NCBI GenBank assembly: GCA_038030265.1
Contig: CM075938.1
Span: 47,113,189-47,177,188, forward strand
DNA length: 64,000 nt
Direction of reading: 5' to 3'
Origin: Corythucha ciliata
Lineage: Eukaryota; Arthropoda; Insecta; Hemiptera; Tingidae
A program made the position numbers and the translations under genes. The number at the start of each line of letters is the position of its first letter. Position 1 is the first letter of the stretch. This document shows positions 24,765-36,234 of the stretch, in pieces. The notes below the pieces were generated by a model. It saw only the letters and a list, made by a program, of their open reading frames with translations, was not told where the DNA came from and did not search any database.

Positions 24765-25690
24765 TTTGATAGTGGTTTTCAACCAATGGGTGGCGGGCTG
24801 GCTGGGTCACCGTCCGTTATCCACACTTAGGTGGCGACTGGCGACCCATAATTTTGTCCTAAAGGGCTGTGTCCTCCCCACTATTTTATGTTTTGCTACC
24901 GTTACTTTCTTTATTCACCTGAGGCTGTATAGTCTTCAAATTCATTATTTCATTCACCCATTTCAAATTTCAGAGAGAGCGTGAAACAGTGCTCTCAGGC
25001 AAAATGTCAAATTGAGACGGGAAAGTCAATCCTAAAATCCCCAGGTACCCTGCTTTCGAACATCTAATTTGGTCCGAGGGACTAATGTGTCGTATAATCG
25101 TGAGATATAATCACAGAATTTGTGGCGTATATCTTAATAAAACGGCAAGGCCCGACGCGACGCCTTTTGTGGAGCCTGCCACATGCTGAAAGACTTTCAG
25201 CATATTATCTTTATGCACTGCTCTCGATACACCTCCGATACGGATTTTCGATCATCTGAGAGAGATCATGCTGAACCAATTACATAAAGTGTACACAAAT
25301 TGAAAGCCCAGTAAATTCCATACAGCGTTCAAGTGTCGCCCATAAGTTGAATATCTAAATAGTGTTGATTTCCGTGTATACCCATAATATTTATATCGAT
25401 AGATGATATAAAAATAATATCTACCACTGAAAGCCCGAATCCTCCCCGAATTTCCCCGGCTTTCGATAGCTATAATTTTCTCTGCTATGGTGAATGTGAC
25501 AGTCACCGTTGAGTTTGGGCTTTCAGTATAGGATTCGGGCTTTCACAGTAACGTGTGCAGTCACTGAAAACCCAAATCCCCCCCCCTCCACACCTAAATA
25601 GTATACATATTATGCACATGAGTCGCGAAGAAACTATAGCAGAATTTAGAGGGTCGCGAGCCACAAAATATTTAAAACCACTGCTTTATA
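24765..25690. mobile_element. Possible degenerate hAT-like element
   Basis: AGTGGTTTTCAACCAATGGG near 24770 and, inverted near 25655-25687, CGCGAGCCACAAAAT...AAAACCACTG resemble hAT ends of the CAGTGGTTTTCAACC...GTCGCGACC type. About 250 bp (25437-25690) recur at 42624-42865, which shows a dispersed family. No transposase or 8-bp duplication was found. Confidence 0.4.
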
Positions 25691-25784
25691 GGAAACGAGA
25701 AGAGCCCATTGAAATTGGAATGAGTCCAATCACTGCAAGGCCTCATTCCGAAAAAAATGTCTAATGATCCTGCTCTCTCCCTAC

Positions 25785-25896
25785 TCTTGAAGATGTTTCC
25801 TGCTGTAAGAAGGGTTGTACCAACGCATGTTGTGGGTGCAGAAAAGCCAGTCTCAAGCGTTCTAAGCTCTGCATTAATTGCAGTGGCGAGTCATGT
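25785..25896 (+). pseudogene. Remnant of a CXC-type Cys-rich domain
   Basis: A short plus-strand stretch reads CCKKGCTNACCGCRKA and CINCSGESCEN before a TGA near 25896. The spacing resembles the Cys-rich CXC domains found at the C-terminus of some transposon proteins. An acidic tail (DFDCVDVEDPMDIEGDTED) follows past the stop. It is probably a transposon remnant. Confidence 0.4.
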
Positions 25897-26249
25897 GAGA
25901 ATTGACCGGACCCACTCGTGGATTTTGACTGTGTAGATGTAGAAGACCCCATGGATATAGAAGGCGACACGGAAGACATTTCGACATTTCTTATGGATGA
26001 CGTTACAAGTGTCAAGGAGAAGAGTCTTCTGTCAGGCTCCAACTGTCCAAGAGAGAAAGGGTGGATTGAAATATATTTTTTATTACTTTTGACATCCAAG
26101 TTACCATTAAGTTGAAATATTGCATTACTTTTCAGTTTTCAGTCCTAAAGTATGCGTTTATCAGACATTTTCAGTCACAATTATGTCATTGCCGGATGAG
26201 TTACATGCGTTTGTGATCTACTTCCTATAAAGGACAAAATGCTCTTATT

Positions 26250-26985
26250 ATATTATTTATTTATTTATTTATTTAACCAGCCCTCAAGAAGGTAAACTTG
26301 AGTAGAGGACTGGAGCTGACTCATAACAGCGGCGAGTGAAAAAGGGCGAATAAATAATCATTTACCTAACTTCCTAGTACAATGAGCAACAAAATAACTC
26401 AACAACACAAATGAATGACAATTACGCCAAATTACTCAAAGCAGCAGCAAATACAACAACACAGCTACAGCGTAATAGATATAAACATGAACAAAGTTAT
26501 TCTGGTACCTTAAGACTATTTTCTCTTAATTTAGTGACTAGATATCTTTTAAATTGTTTAAGGGACTCAAACTGACAATAATTAAACCTATTAATAACAG
26601 CAATTTTTAAAGCTAGGATTGAAGCGTGTCTGTCATAGAAAGCAGTATTACGAATAGGAACCATAATGTTTGTGCATTGAGACAATCTTGTAAAATGAGC
26701 GTGCTTATTTATGTATTCAGAGGAAAAAACTTTATACATATGGAGGCAAATTGACATAGTACGCAACTGATCAACTGTAAATACACTGAAGTCTTCAAAT
26801 AATCTAGAGGAGGAATACAGAAAGGGTTTTTTTAAAGCTATTTTAATCAGGGTTTTTTGCGCTACCATTACTCTATTTATGATATATTTATGTGAACTAC
26901 CCCAAACTAAAATTCCATAGGAAATAATGGACTGGCATAACGCATAGTATACTAATCGTAACGTATCCATATTAAGTATGCATCT
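26250..26985 (-). mobile_element. 5'-truncated Jockey/CR1-like LINE fragment with (AAAT)n tail
   Basis: A 157-residue minus-strand frame (26970-26497) matches the region after the reverse transcriptase of Jockey or CR1-type LINEs: LRLVYYALCQSIISYGILVW, QKTLIKIALKK, FSVFTVDQL. It ends at a natural stop. About 240 bp of 3'UTR follow, then the plus-strand run TTTATTTATTTATTTATTTA near 26253, an (AAAT)n tail on the element strand. The 5' part is missing. The coding part shows no lesion, so the insertion may be fairly young. Confidence 0.78.
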
Positions 26986-27206
26986 TAAAATTCTGAATAC
27001 CTATATAGTTATACCTATATAGTTATCGAAAAATTGGTGTTACAGAAGTCATCCTGGTCTAATTTTGTGAGAACGACCATTAACCCATATTTTACCGACC
27101 CCATTAATAATTATTTTTTTGGTAAATTTGTTATTCTCTCACTCAATATGATGTAATTAGCATAAAAAAAAATTCCCCAGATTTTTATAGTTATTAGTTA
27201 CCGAGT

Positions 27207-29622
27207 TACAAAATGTTGCGTTTTCGCAACTTTGGCAGTTTACCGATAAAGTACTTTTCACCCCGTTTTCGTTAGATTCGGTAGAAAATTTATCGATTCT
27301 TCGGGTGTTTGCGAATTATTTCCTTTGTTCTAAAATCTATGGCGTGTTGTTTGAGAAATCTAGAAGGGTCCAGTGTAATAAAGAGTGGTGACGGGTGGAG
27401 GAGGGGTTGTTGCGCGCTCAGTCAATGAGTGAGAAATAGTAAAAAACTTATGAAATTTTATTATTCAGTATGGAACTTTTGAAAGCATTTAGTGTGTAGA
27501 GTAACATCACACTTTCCACATTTAAAAACAGTTTGTGACTTACAGATGCGGCACCTTCTCCGCTTCTCCGATTTCACCAGCATGTGCCCAACACGGTCAT
27601 GCCGCACGGTATAGTAGGTAGGGACATCCGGGATGGCCGGCCTTTCATGACGCTGGTGGTGGGCTGCGACGCCACTACACATTCCTGTGCCTCTTCTGTT
27701 TTCAGAAGACAGAGTACCACCGAAGACCTAAACTCAACTTGCGAGATCTTCTTATCGTGTACCAAATTGTAGAATTTCCACGCGTTCACCATGGCACTAT
27801 CCAGTGAATTTGAAAAAAGCGGCCACCACCACTTTTTGCCTCTCATCCTTATCCTATAGTCGGCAATCGCGCTGTCGTGTAGGTCGACTCCACCCATTCC
27901 TTGGTTGTAGTCTTTTATAAGGTTTGGTTGTGGGACGAAGTCGTGTTTTTTCGTTTTGCGATTGTATCTTTTCGCCGAAGCGATCGGTTCCACCGTGCTG
28001 TAGTTTGTCAGCACAGTAACGATCGAGTTGTCATGCCAACTAACGGCTAAAATTTTTTGTCTTTTGTCCACCGCCGTGACGAAGGAGCCTTTAGCCTCGC
28101 GAGACAGAACTTTGCTGTTATTCACGGGGCACTTAGATAATCTATTTACTCTGGCGGTGCCAGTAGCAAAGAATCCCCGAAGCGACAATTTCGAAAATAA
28201 GTTGTAGGATGAAAAAAAATTGTCGAAGAAAACGGCGTGATTTTTGGGAACCTTAACGACGTCTAAAAGATTCAGTACCACTCTTTCTCCAAGTCCCAGA
28301 CCATCGTCATGCTCACTTGCACCAGCGTACGGTATAAACTGGAAGATATATCCAGTTGAAGATGCCAAACACCATAACTTGAACCCAAATCGGATAGGTT
28401 TACCTCGAATGTACATTTTTCCCGAGTGTCTTCCAAAGTAGGGGACCATCTCTTCGTCGATTGACAGGCTGTGGCTCCAAACTCCGAAGGACATGAATCG
28501 TTCATTGAGGCGATCGATCAGAGGCCTTATTTTGGAATATTTATCGGCTTTGTCGAGCTTAGAGTTGTCCGAAAGATGAATAAACTTTTTTACTTCGAGA
28601 AACCTGTTGCGAGACATGGCTTTTCGAACAACGGGTAGCCCTTTGTCCTCATCCTTACTCCAATAAAAAGTAGTCTGTGAAAGTGAATGGTACCCTGATA
28701 AATACAGGATCCCTATAAACCGTCGAAGCTCAGGAAGACTGGTTTGGAGTTTGGTTTGGAGGTTTGGATCGTTTTTCTGAGCGGCATAACACTCCGAGAA
28801 GTTTTTGATTTCGAGCAGAATATCGTCGGTTATGAAGAGAGAGAAAATGTCATAAGGTGACTTGCCACTGTGGATAAAAATTAGTTTGTCAACCTCTTTT
28901 TTCTCAATATTGACGGGAGAAGCCTTAGGGAGAAAATTTGACCTTGTCCACTCAGGTTTAGGGTTTCAATCGGGCGTCGACATCGATTTATTCTTCTTTT
29001 TTTTACGCTCCGGGGCTTCCACTGGTTGGCTAGTTTCGGTGACTGGAGCGTCAGGTCCATGAATTTCAAATGTTCCGACAACATCGGATGGTAGCTCACC
29101 TCCCCCATCGTTTAGAACAAGCAGGTCGTCATCAATTAGCTCCTCGTCAGTCAAAGTATCTACGTCAGGAGGAATAATTACCGCGTCGCGAATATTTTCA
29201 TCGTTGTCTGAATCGCTAATGCTGCACAGGACTTCCGCGACCTCTTCTGCTGTGTAGCACCGCTTCGTAGCTCCAAAGCGAGGATGTTGTTCCATCTAAA
29301 AAGTAGTATTACTTGCATTTCTACGCTCTGAAAAGACAATAGACTCTTCTCACTTACCTCGTGAATAAACGACGACGACGACGAGGATTTAGGTAGCATT
29401 GAAATATAGTAAAATAAACGTAAATTTCAAAAAATATAGACACAAAAATAGTCACTCATGCATCACAAAAGCCGCGAACAGAATGAGACTTGAAGAAAGA
29501 AGAAGCTCTATCAGTCTCTCTCGGCTTTAGCCGGCTCAAGCGTGATCGAGCCTGTCCGTTCACCAAAAAGAGTACATGGTCGGTAAACTGCCAAAGTTGC
29601 GTTTTCGCAACATTTTTTTTAA
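27207..29622 (-). mobile_element. piggyBac-like DNA transposon with hairpin TIRs
   Basis: The ends near 27210-27246 and 29581-29618 are inverted copies sharing CGCAACTTTGGCAGTTTACC and an outer GTTGCG-TTTT-CGCAAC mini-hairpin. The right end abuts TTAA (29619-29622). The left has TTAC (27206-27209), plausibly a mutated TTAA target site. The element is 2.4 kb, usual for piggyBac, and holds one transposase gene on the minus strand. Confidence 0.82.
27461..29295 (-). pseudogene. piggyBac-like transposase, one nonsense codon and one frameshift
   Basis: This would be a DDE transposase cutting and pasting at TTAA. From MEQHPRFGATKRCYT at 29295 the frame runs to a TGA at 28966-28968, then continues in the same frame to 27574. 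That codon is the only stop in some 574 codons. The three catalytic Asp contexts are present: SIDEEMVPYFGR, VFFDNFFSS and GMGGVDLHD. The C-terminal Cys-rich domain (CRICKSQTVFKCGKC, then LHTKCF) lies in another frame (27682-27461), so a one-base indel sits near 27610-27616. Only two lesions suggest recent inactivation. The N-terminus is acidic, as in the family. Confidence 0.85.
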
Positions 29623-30129
29623 ACGCCAAATTAGCAATGAGGGAATTTTGAATGAAATGAAAAGGGCATGCATTAGTTGGAACTGAATGTTGAGCATCTG
29701 AACCAACTCATTTTTCGATTTATAATTCATTTTAACTAATTAAAATTTATTAAATAAATTCGCGTGTCTAACTAGCCCCAAAACGTCTATTTGTAAAAAA
29801 ATGTGACGGCGAGGAAAACCAATTGAAAAAATTAATGGTATTTTTTATTTGTAAAAAAGGGTATAAATATTATATATTTTTTATCAAACCCACATAAAAA
29901 AAAAATTACGGGGGGAATTAAGTCAATTTTGTATAATGTTCCTACATGGTCACGAATAACGAAAACCGACAAAATTTATTACAGCCTACTACGAGTAACG
30001 GCCGTACCAACTAATGCAATTAGGAACTACCGAACTGTTATCGTTCTGCCTTCTCTTTGTTGGAACGTTTAGCCTAATCCGTTTAGCCGTGCACCATTTT
30101 GACCACTAAAATGATTCCACGTGGTTACG

Positions 30130-30480
30130 GATGATGAAGACATGGAAACATCAACATCATTTGTCAATTTTAAAAAGTTATCATACGTTTGATGATCTCT
30201 ATCTTAGATACTTTGATACCTCCAGATCCCGCTTTGGACTAGTTTTGTCTGCTTTGAAATGTTACATCGCAGTCACAGCCGAGAAATGGCTACTTAAGCA
30301 AAAAAAGTGCCTAAACCCGAAAAAAAGCCAAAAATTGCGCCGTCTTCCCCGAATTCAAGGATGATCCTGAGGTCTTTCGAGGTCAACAATTTGAACACAC
30401 CATACCTACACCACCCCCCAACAACATGAAACAAAAAAATCATCTAACCTAATTATTGCAACCTTCGACACCTTATTTTA
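30130..30480 (+). repeat. Dispersed element, copy 2
   Basis: This is the partner of 24280-24670. The plus-strand frame 30131-30364 carries FDDLYLRYFDTSRSRFGLVL and AEKWLL and runs to a natural stop. I do not recognise the family; a transposon-derived gene fragment is likely. Confidence 0.55.
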
Positions 30481-30796
30481 CTGGGCTAAAATAGAAACTG
30501 ATTTATTTTTTCCATGAATTTAGTTGTCATCTGTTCAAATCATCACATTACTTCCTTTTGTTAAAATTTATTTTATTTTATTACTATTATTATTATTATT
30601 TTATTTATATTTTTTTTTCTCTTAAAGGGCATCAACATCCAATGGTTATTAGCCCATCTTTCTTGCTGTATTATGAATTAATAATATTGTACTTAATCCT
30701 ACTTCGTTATTTTGTTCAGGCTTGAGTAATTTATCACTAAGTTATCTCTCATGCATTTCTGGTCTATCTCATTTTTCATCACAGCCCATTTTTATC

Positions 30797-30937
30797 ACAT
30801 AAATTACATTTTACACAAAAGTTATCACCCGTTTTGATATCACAGTTACTATTTGATCACACACACTCACATAAATTACATTTTACCCAAAAATTATCAC
30901 CCGTTTTGATATCATAGTTATTTCATCACACACACTC
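30797..30937 (+). repeat. 70-bp tandem duplication
   Basis: CACATAAATTACATTTTACA and TATCACCCGTTTTGATATCA recur after 71 bp with few changes. Confidence 0.75.
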
Positions 30938-31177
30938 ACATTTCCTCTCAAGGCTTTTACTTGTCTTAGTGCTATGCAGGTGAGCATTTCATTTCGAAAT
31001 CCACGGATAATTAGGCCAGTCAATATAAACATCAAACATCGCAAATATGCATGTAATTAATTTTTTATTCGCGTGTTGTTAGGACCAATGAGAGCAGTTA
31101 TTACTCAAGTTTGCAACCCTCAAAACCTTGTGCTCAACTCGTGGCACTCGAAAAACCAAGAAATTTCATCACTTTTT

Positions 31178-32722
31178 TCTCTTTTTTTAACAAAACTACC
31201 AGAAGAAAGCGCTTTTCGAGCATGACCACAGTATACATTGTTAAAGCCAACTAAATTTGCTACAATTAAAGCCCAGCCCGAGCATCCTGGGTCTGTTAGT
31301 TCAGGAAATACAACCAGTCAAAAAAAAACTTAATCTCGCCAAAAAGCGAGATTTTATTGCTAGGGTAACTTTTCAAGACCCGTAGCACTCAAATACCGGT
31401 GATTCGTACTTGGTTAAAAAAAATGAGAGGGGAGGTTGTACGTCCAAAATGCAACAAAAAATTTCCAATGTCCTAAGGTCAGATTTCGATTCCTAGCCGA
31501 GATAATCAATTTGTTGTTTTTAGCACATCACGGGTTTTCGCAACAAAAACAGGTGTAACGTGGGAAGTAAGCGTCCTAGGTTAAATCCATCGACACCACT
31601 GAAAAGAGCGCCCTTTTTTCTGTGTGAGTAAAGACATTTTGTCCAATGATAGTGAAAGATTCTTTGAGTAAACTGGGAAAATATCAGGATATTTTAAAAA
31701 ATGTCAGTTTTTGACAACTGTTCAAAGCTAGACTACATTGGCCATGGTGCTCCCAGCGCCGGGCAAATTCCTCTAAAACTGAGTGAAGTAACTTAGTTTA
31801 ATACTTCATGCTTATTTTACTCCTGTCCTTCGTATTGTTTTGAGAAAAATCCATTGTTATACCAAAAAATGAGGCAATTAAGCCCATTTTGAGTGCCTAC
31901 AAGAAGATCAAGAGCCATTCCTAAAACTTTTTTTTCAGCTTAATTCACTTTTACTACGCTAATCTATGAGGAAAGACAAATAAAAGTGGAATAAGCTGAA
32001 AAAAAAACATTCTTGGAATAGCTTTCGTATCTACTTTTAGGCACTCAAAATGGGCTTAGTTTCCTCATTTTTTGGATAACAATGGATTTTTATCAAAACA
32101 TTGCGAAGGGCAGGAGTAAAATAAGCATGAAGTATTAAACTAAGTTACTTCACTCAGTTTTAGAGGAATTTGCCCGGCGCTGGGAGCACCATGGCCAATG
32201 TAGTCTAGCTTTGAACAGTTGTCAAAAGCTGACATGTTTTTAAAATATCCCGATATTTTCCCAGTTTACTCAAAGAATCTTTCACTATCATTGGACAAAA
32301 TGTCTTTACTCACACAGAAAAAAGGGTGCTCTTTTCAGTGGTGTCGTTGGATATAACCTAGGACGCTTATTTCCCATGTTACACCTGTTTTTGTTGCGAA
32401 AACCCGTGATGTGCTAAAAACAACAAATTGATTATCTCGGCTAGGAATCGAAATCTGACCTTAGGACATAGGACATTTTTTGTTGCATTTTGGACGTACA
32501 ACCTCCCCTCTCATTTTTTTTTTAACCAAGTACGAATCACCGGTATTTGAGTGCTACGGGTCTTGAAAAGTTACCCTAGCAATAAAATCTCGCTTTTTGG
32601 CGAGATTAAGTATTTTTTTGACTGGTTGTATTTCCTGAACTAACTGACCCAGGCTTTAACAATGTATACTGTGGTCATGCTCGAAAAGCGCTTTCTTCTG
32701 GTAGTTTTGTTAAAAAAAGAGA
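31178..32722. repeat. Long near-palindrome, arms about 770 bp, spacer about 24 bp
   Basis: 31178-31954 and 31979-32722 are inverted copies, matching for example at CGAATCACCGGTATTTGAGT and TGTAGTCTAGCTTTGAACAG. A 38-bp segment near 31255-31292 exists only in the left arm, and scattered substitutions occur. So this is a real aged duplication, not an assembly mirror. No coding frame is seen. Fold-back transposon or inverted duplication are both possible. Confidence 0.85.
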
Positions 32723-33540
32723 CTAAATTGTACGGTATGTTCTATTCATTAGATTTATTGATTTCAAACAATAATTTGATTTTCCAAAAGGTGGCAGGAG
32801 GTGATTTACTAATCACGTAAGTCAGACGCACCCTTCACGCACGGGAGGGGTGCAGTTCCATCCATTATCTATTTCACTCGTTAAAAGCTTGAAGTTTCGT
32901 GGTCATACCGTCTGAATCCGTCAAAACTAGATGAAAATTTAAGATGGTGGTAGGCCTATCCCCTCCCCACTCACTGAGGGGGCTCGATCCACGTTCATTG
33001 GAAGCTCATTCATTCAATTTAAGGCAACTCCCTAAATTAGAAGATCTCATTTTCACGCCATCTTCGCTAAATTGAATCGTTTTGACTAAGTTACAATGAT
33101 TAAAAAACAGAAAGATCGCATGTACGCCGGCAAGAAAAGGTAGAAACCATAAAAAGGTGCACACCATTTGAAAGCTTACAAGATGGAGCAGTTTTCCCAG
33201 TAATTACAAAAGTACTTTTCCATTTAAGAAAATTGGGGAAATCGCGTTGGAAAATGTAGCGAAAACAATAAAAACTGGATTCGCTTCGAAATCTACAGCT
33301 CCTACTCCTGTCATGGGCTATTGTTGGGAACGAATATTACGTCATTTTAAAGGAAATTTTGTGCTCTTTCAGAAGAGCTAGTTACTTTTAGTATTCGATC
33401 AATCCACTGGCGAGCAGCTGGCATTTAATGATAGCAAATAGTAATTTTGATCACAAATCAGGTGTCCTATCACTGGTTTTCGGCTGTGCAGTGAGTTTCT
33501 GTACACCCTGTATAGTATCTTGAGTGGATCGAGGTAGGAC

Positions 33541-33716
33541 TAGAGTTGAATCGATACCAGTAAATAGAGTAAAGTATCGATACTTTTCAATCGATACCCA
33601 GTAGTTTTGGTATCGATACTTTTTTTCGATACCAAGTACTATTTCGATACTTTGATTCGATACTGGGAAATGAGTACTTCAGGAATCGATACTTTTCATT
33701 CGATACTGAGTACGAT
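33541..33716. repeat. Cluster of TCGATAC motifs beside the gap
   Basis: About nine TCGATAC or GTATCGA motifs occur in 175 bp, several as ATCGATAC, interspersed with TTT runs and AGTACT. The run enters the N gap, so its true length is unknown. The motif resembles the TATCGATA DRE element, but the density suggests a tandem repeat. Confidence 0.65.
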
Positions 33717-34216
33717 NNNNNNNNNNNNNNNNNNNNNNNNNNNNNNNNNNNNNNNNNNNNNNNNNNNNNNNNNNNNNNNNNNNNNNNNNNNNNNNNNNNN
33801 NNNNNNNNNNNNNNNNNNNNNNNNNNNNNNNNNNNNNNNNNNNNNNNNNNNNNNNNNNNNNNNNNNNNNNNNNNNNNNNNNNNNNNNNNNNNNNNNNNNN
33901 NNNNNNNNNNNNNNNNNNNNNNNNNNNNNNNNNNNNNNNNNNNNNNNNNNNNNNNNNNNNNNNNNNNNNNNNNNNNNNNNNNNNNNNNNNNNNNNNNNNN
34001 NNNNNNNNNNNNNNNNNNNNNNNNNNNNNNNNNNNNNNNNNNNNNNNNNNNNNNNNNNNNNNNNNNNNNNNNNNNNNNNNNNNNNNNNNNNNNNNNNNNN
34101 NNNNNNNNNNNNNNNNNNNNNNNNNNNNNNNNNNNNNNNNNNNNNNNNNNNNNNNNNNNNNNNNNNNNNNNNNNNNNNNNNNNNNNNNNNNNNNNNNNNN
34201 NNNNNNNNNNNNNNNN
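33717..34216. other. Assembly gap of 500 N
   Basis: Exactly 500 unknown bases lie between the TCGATAC cluster and a 308-bp tandem duplication. The round number suggests a fixed-size scaffolding gap, so the real distance is unknown. Confidence 0.97.
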
Positions 34217-34740
34217 GAAAAAACAAATTTCGTTATTTTGGATTTCCGCTCCTATAACCAAATTCCCCAGATTTGTGTATTTGAAAATGAAATTTTCACC
34301 AATTTAAAAAACTCCAACCCCAATTTAGCGAATTTTCACGCTTTTAGGAAGTCAGGTTGGCTAATTCAGAATACCAATTTGCCTCTTCCGAATACCGAAT
34401 ACCAGAAATCTGGCGTTTCGGCTCTTTCAAGACCAAATTTTGCGGATGTGGCTCTTTAAAAAATAAATTTTGCGGGCTTCTGCTTTTTCAAAGCAAAATC
34501 CAATTTTCCAAGGTGTCGAATGGCGAAAAAACAAATTTCGTTATTTTGGATTTCCGCTCCTATAACCAAATTCCCCAGATTTGTGTATTTGAAAATGAAA
34601 TTTTCACCAATTTAAAAAACCCCAACCCCAATTTAGCGAATTTTCACGCTTTTAGGAAGTCAGGTTTGGCTAATTCAGAATACCAATTTGCCTCTTCCGA
34701 ATACCAAATACCAGAAATCTGGCGTTTCGGCTCTTTCAAA
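34217..34740 (+). repeat. 308-bp tandem duplication
   Basis: GAAAAAACAAATTTCGTTAT begins at 34217 and again at 34525, and the next 200 bp are nearly identical in both. The first copy may start inside the gap. Confidence 0.85.
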
Positions 34741-35130
34741 TCCCAGTTTGGCAGATATTCACTCCTTCAAAAGTCAATTTCGCGGATTTGGCTCCTTCAA
34801 AGCCTGGTTTTGAAAATTCAGCTCGTTCAAATTCCAATTTTAGGAAATTTATTAAACTCTTTTTTTTTTTTATTTTTTTTTTTATTATTTAAAAAAAAAA
34901 CAAAAAAACAAAAACCAAAAAAGTTCTCTGACGATGCCTTCAGCACAAGAAGGCGAAAGCTCAGGAAACGAAGAAGTAGAAGAAGAAAAAATTTATTAAA
35001 CTCTTTCATAGGCCAAATTTCGTGAACTTGGCTCTTTGAATCCCTAATATAATTTCGCGGATATTCGCACCTTGAAACCACAATAGATTTGCCATTTTCA
35101 CAACCCAATGTCAGGGATTTCCGCTCAATT
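34290..35130 (+). repeat. Degenerate tandem repeat, family B (GGCTCTTTCAAA type)
   Basis: Units of about 30-34 bp contain TTGGCTCTTTCAAA, a spacer and AATTTTGCGGATT. It overlaps the 308-bp duplication. The same family recurs at 38240-38640 and 58340-59000, and inverted at 53530-54130. Confidence 0.6.
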
Positions 35131-36234
35131 AAAGCCTAAAATCTTGGAGAATTTGACTTCGTCGGCCGCATATTTGTAATTACTGGAAATTTGTCGGGAT
35201 TACTCGGCCAAAAAAGAAGAAATGATGGTTCAGTAGAACATCAGTCCGATATATATTTCGGGTGTATCACACCCCTCTTCAGTCTACAGCAGAAAAACCA
35301 ACAACAAACGGTTACGGCACTGTATGGGCATTACTTAATCGTTTAGAATAAAACAATAACCATACCTTAATAATTCTTAAAGAAGATAAATTATTGAAGG
35401 AGAACACCTCCTCTGTCGAAAAAAAACCCATAAGGTGAGCCTAGAAAACCACGAAATTCTTAATTATTAATTAATTATAATGAAAGTTAAAACGAATTTA
35501 CCCTTTAACAATAACATGTAGCGTGAAGCTTACTACTTCACCGGACTCTGGTCGAAAAATGAGTCATTATCTCACCACTCACTCCTCCCGTAGGTGGAGA
35601 CCGCGCAGGTACGAGAGTATTAACTGCGTTAATGACACCGTTAAAGCGGCAATTAAACTCCAAAGAGTCTCTATTCAAATTGACAGAAGAAGGACACAGC
35701 CTAACGTGAAGTGACTCAGAAATAAGTCTTCTGTTCAATACCTTTTCTCGGCTCAATACGCGAGCTTTGCTGAAATCAAACATATGTCCTGCATCTCTCG
35801 TATGTTTGACGAGTCCTGAAGTCACCTCCTCATTCTTAAGCGAGTTACGGTGTTGACTTAGACGTGTTTTTAAATACTGTTTAGTTTGGCCGATGTATTT
35901 TTTGTCACAGCCGGAGGCACCACAAGGAACCTCGTACACAACGTGGGTCGCCTGCTCCAACTTCGCCGGATCTTTCAGCCGCGAATAAAACCTATCAATC
36001 TTGTTGTCGGGCCTCATTCCAAAGTTGATGTGAACTTTTTTAGACGCACCACGAAGACATTTTGTGACTCTTTCCGTAACCCCTTTTACATACGTAAAGG
36101 GAAAGAAAACTTTGGGTACCACTTGTGGTGTTCCTTCTAGGCGTTCTTCCGCACGACGAGGTTCTTCGGTTCTTCTAGTGGCAGATGTTTCTCCTGATGC
36201 GGCGCATGCTGCAATCAGTGACATCGGGTAGCCA

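Noticed and set aside
31178..32722. The large palindrome as an assembly mirror artefact
   Set aside because: The arms differ by a 38-bp indel and scattered substitutions, which a mirrored contig would not show.
33587..34261. Frames of about 200 residues on both strands
   Set aside because: They consist mostly of unknown residues from the 500-N gap.
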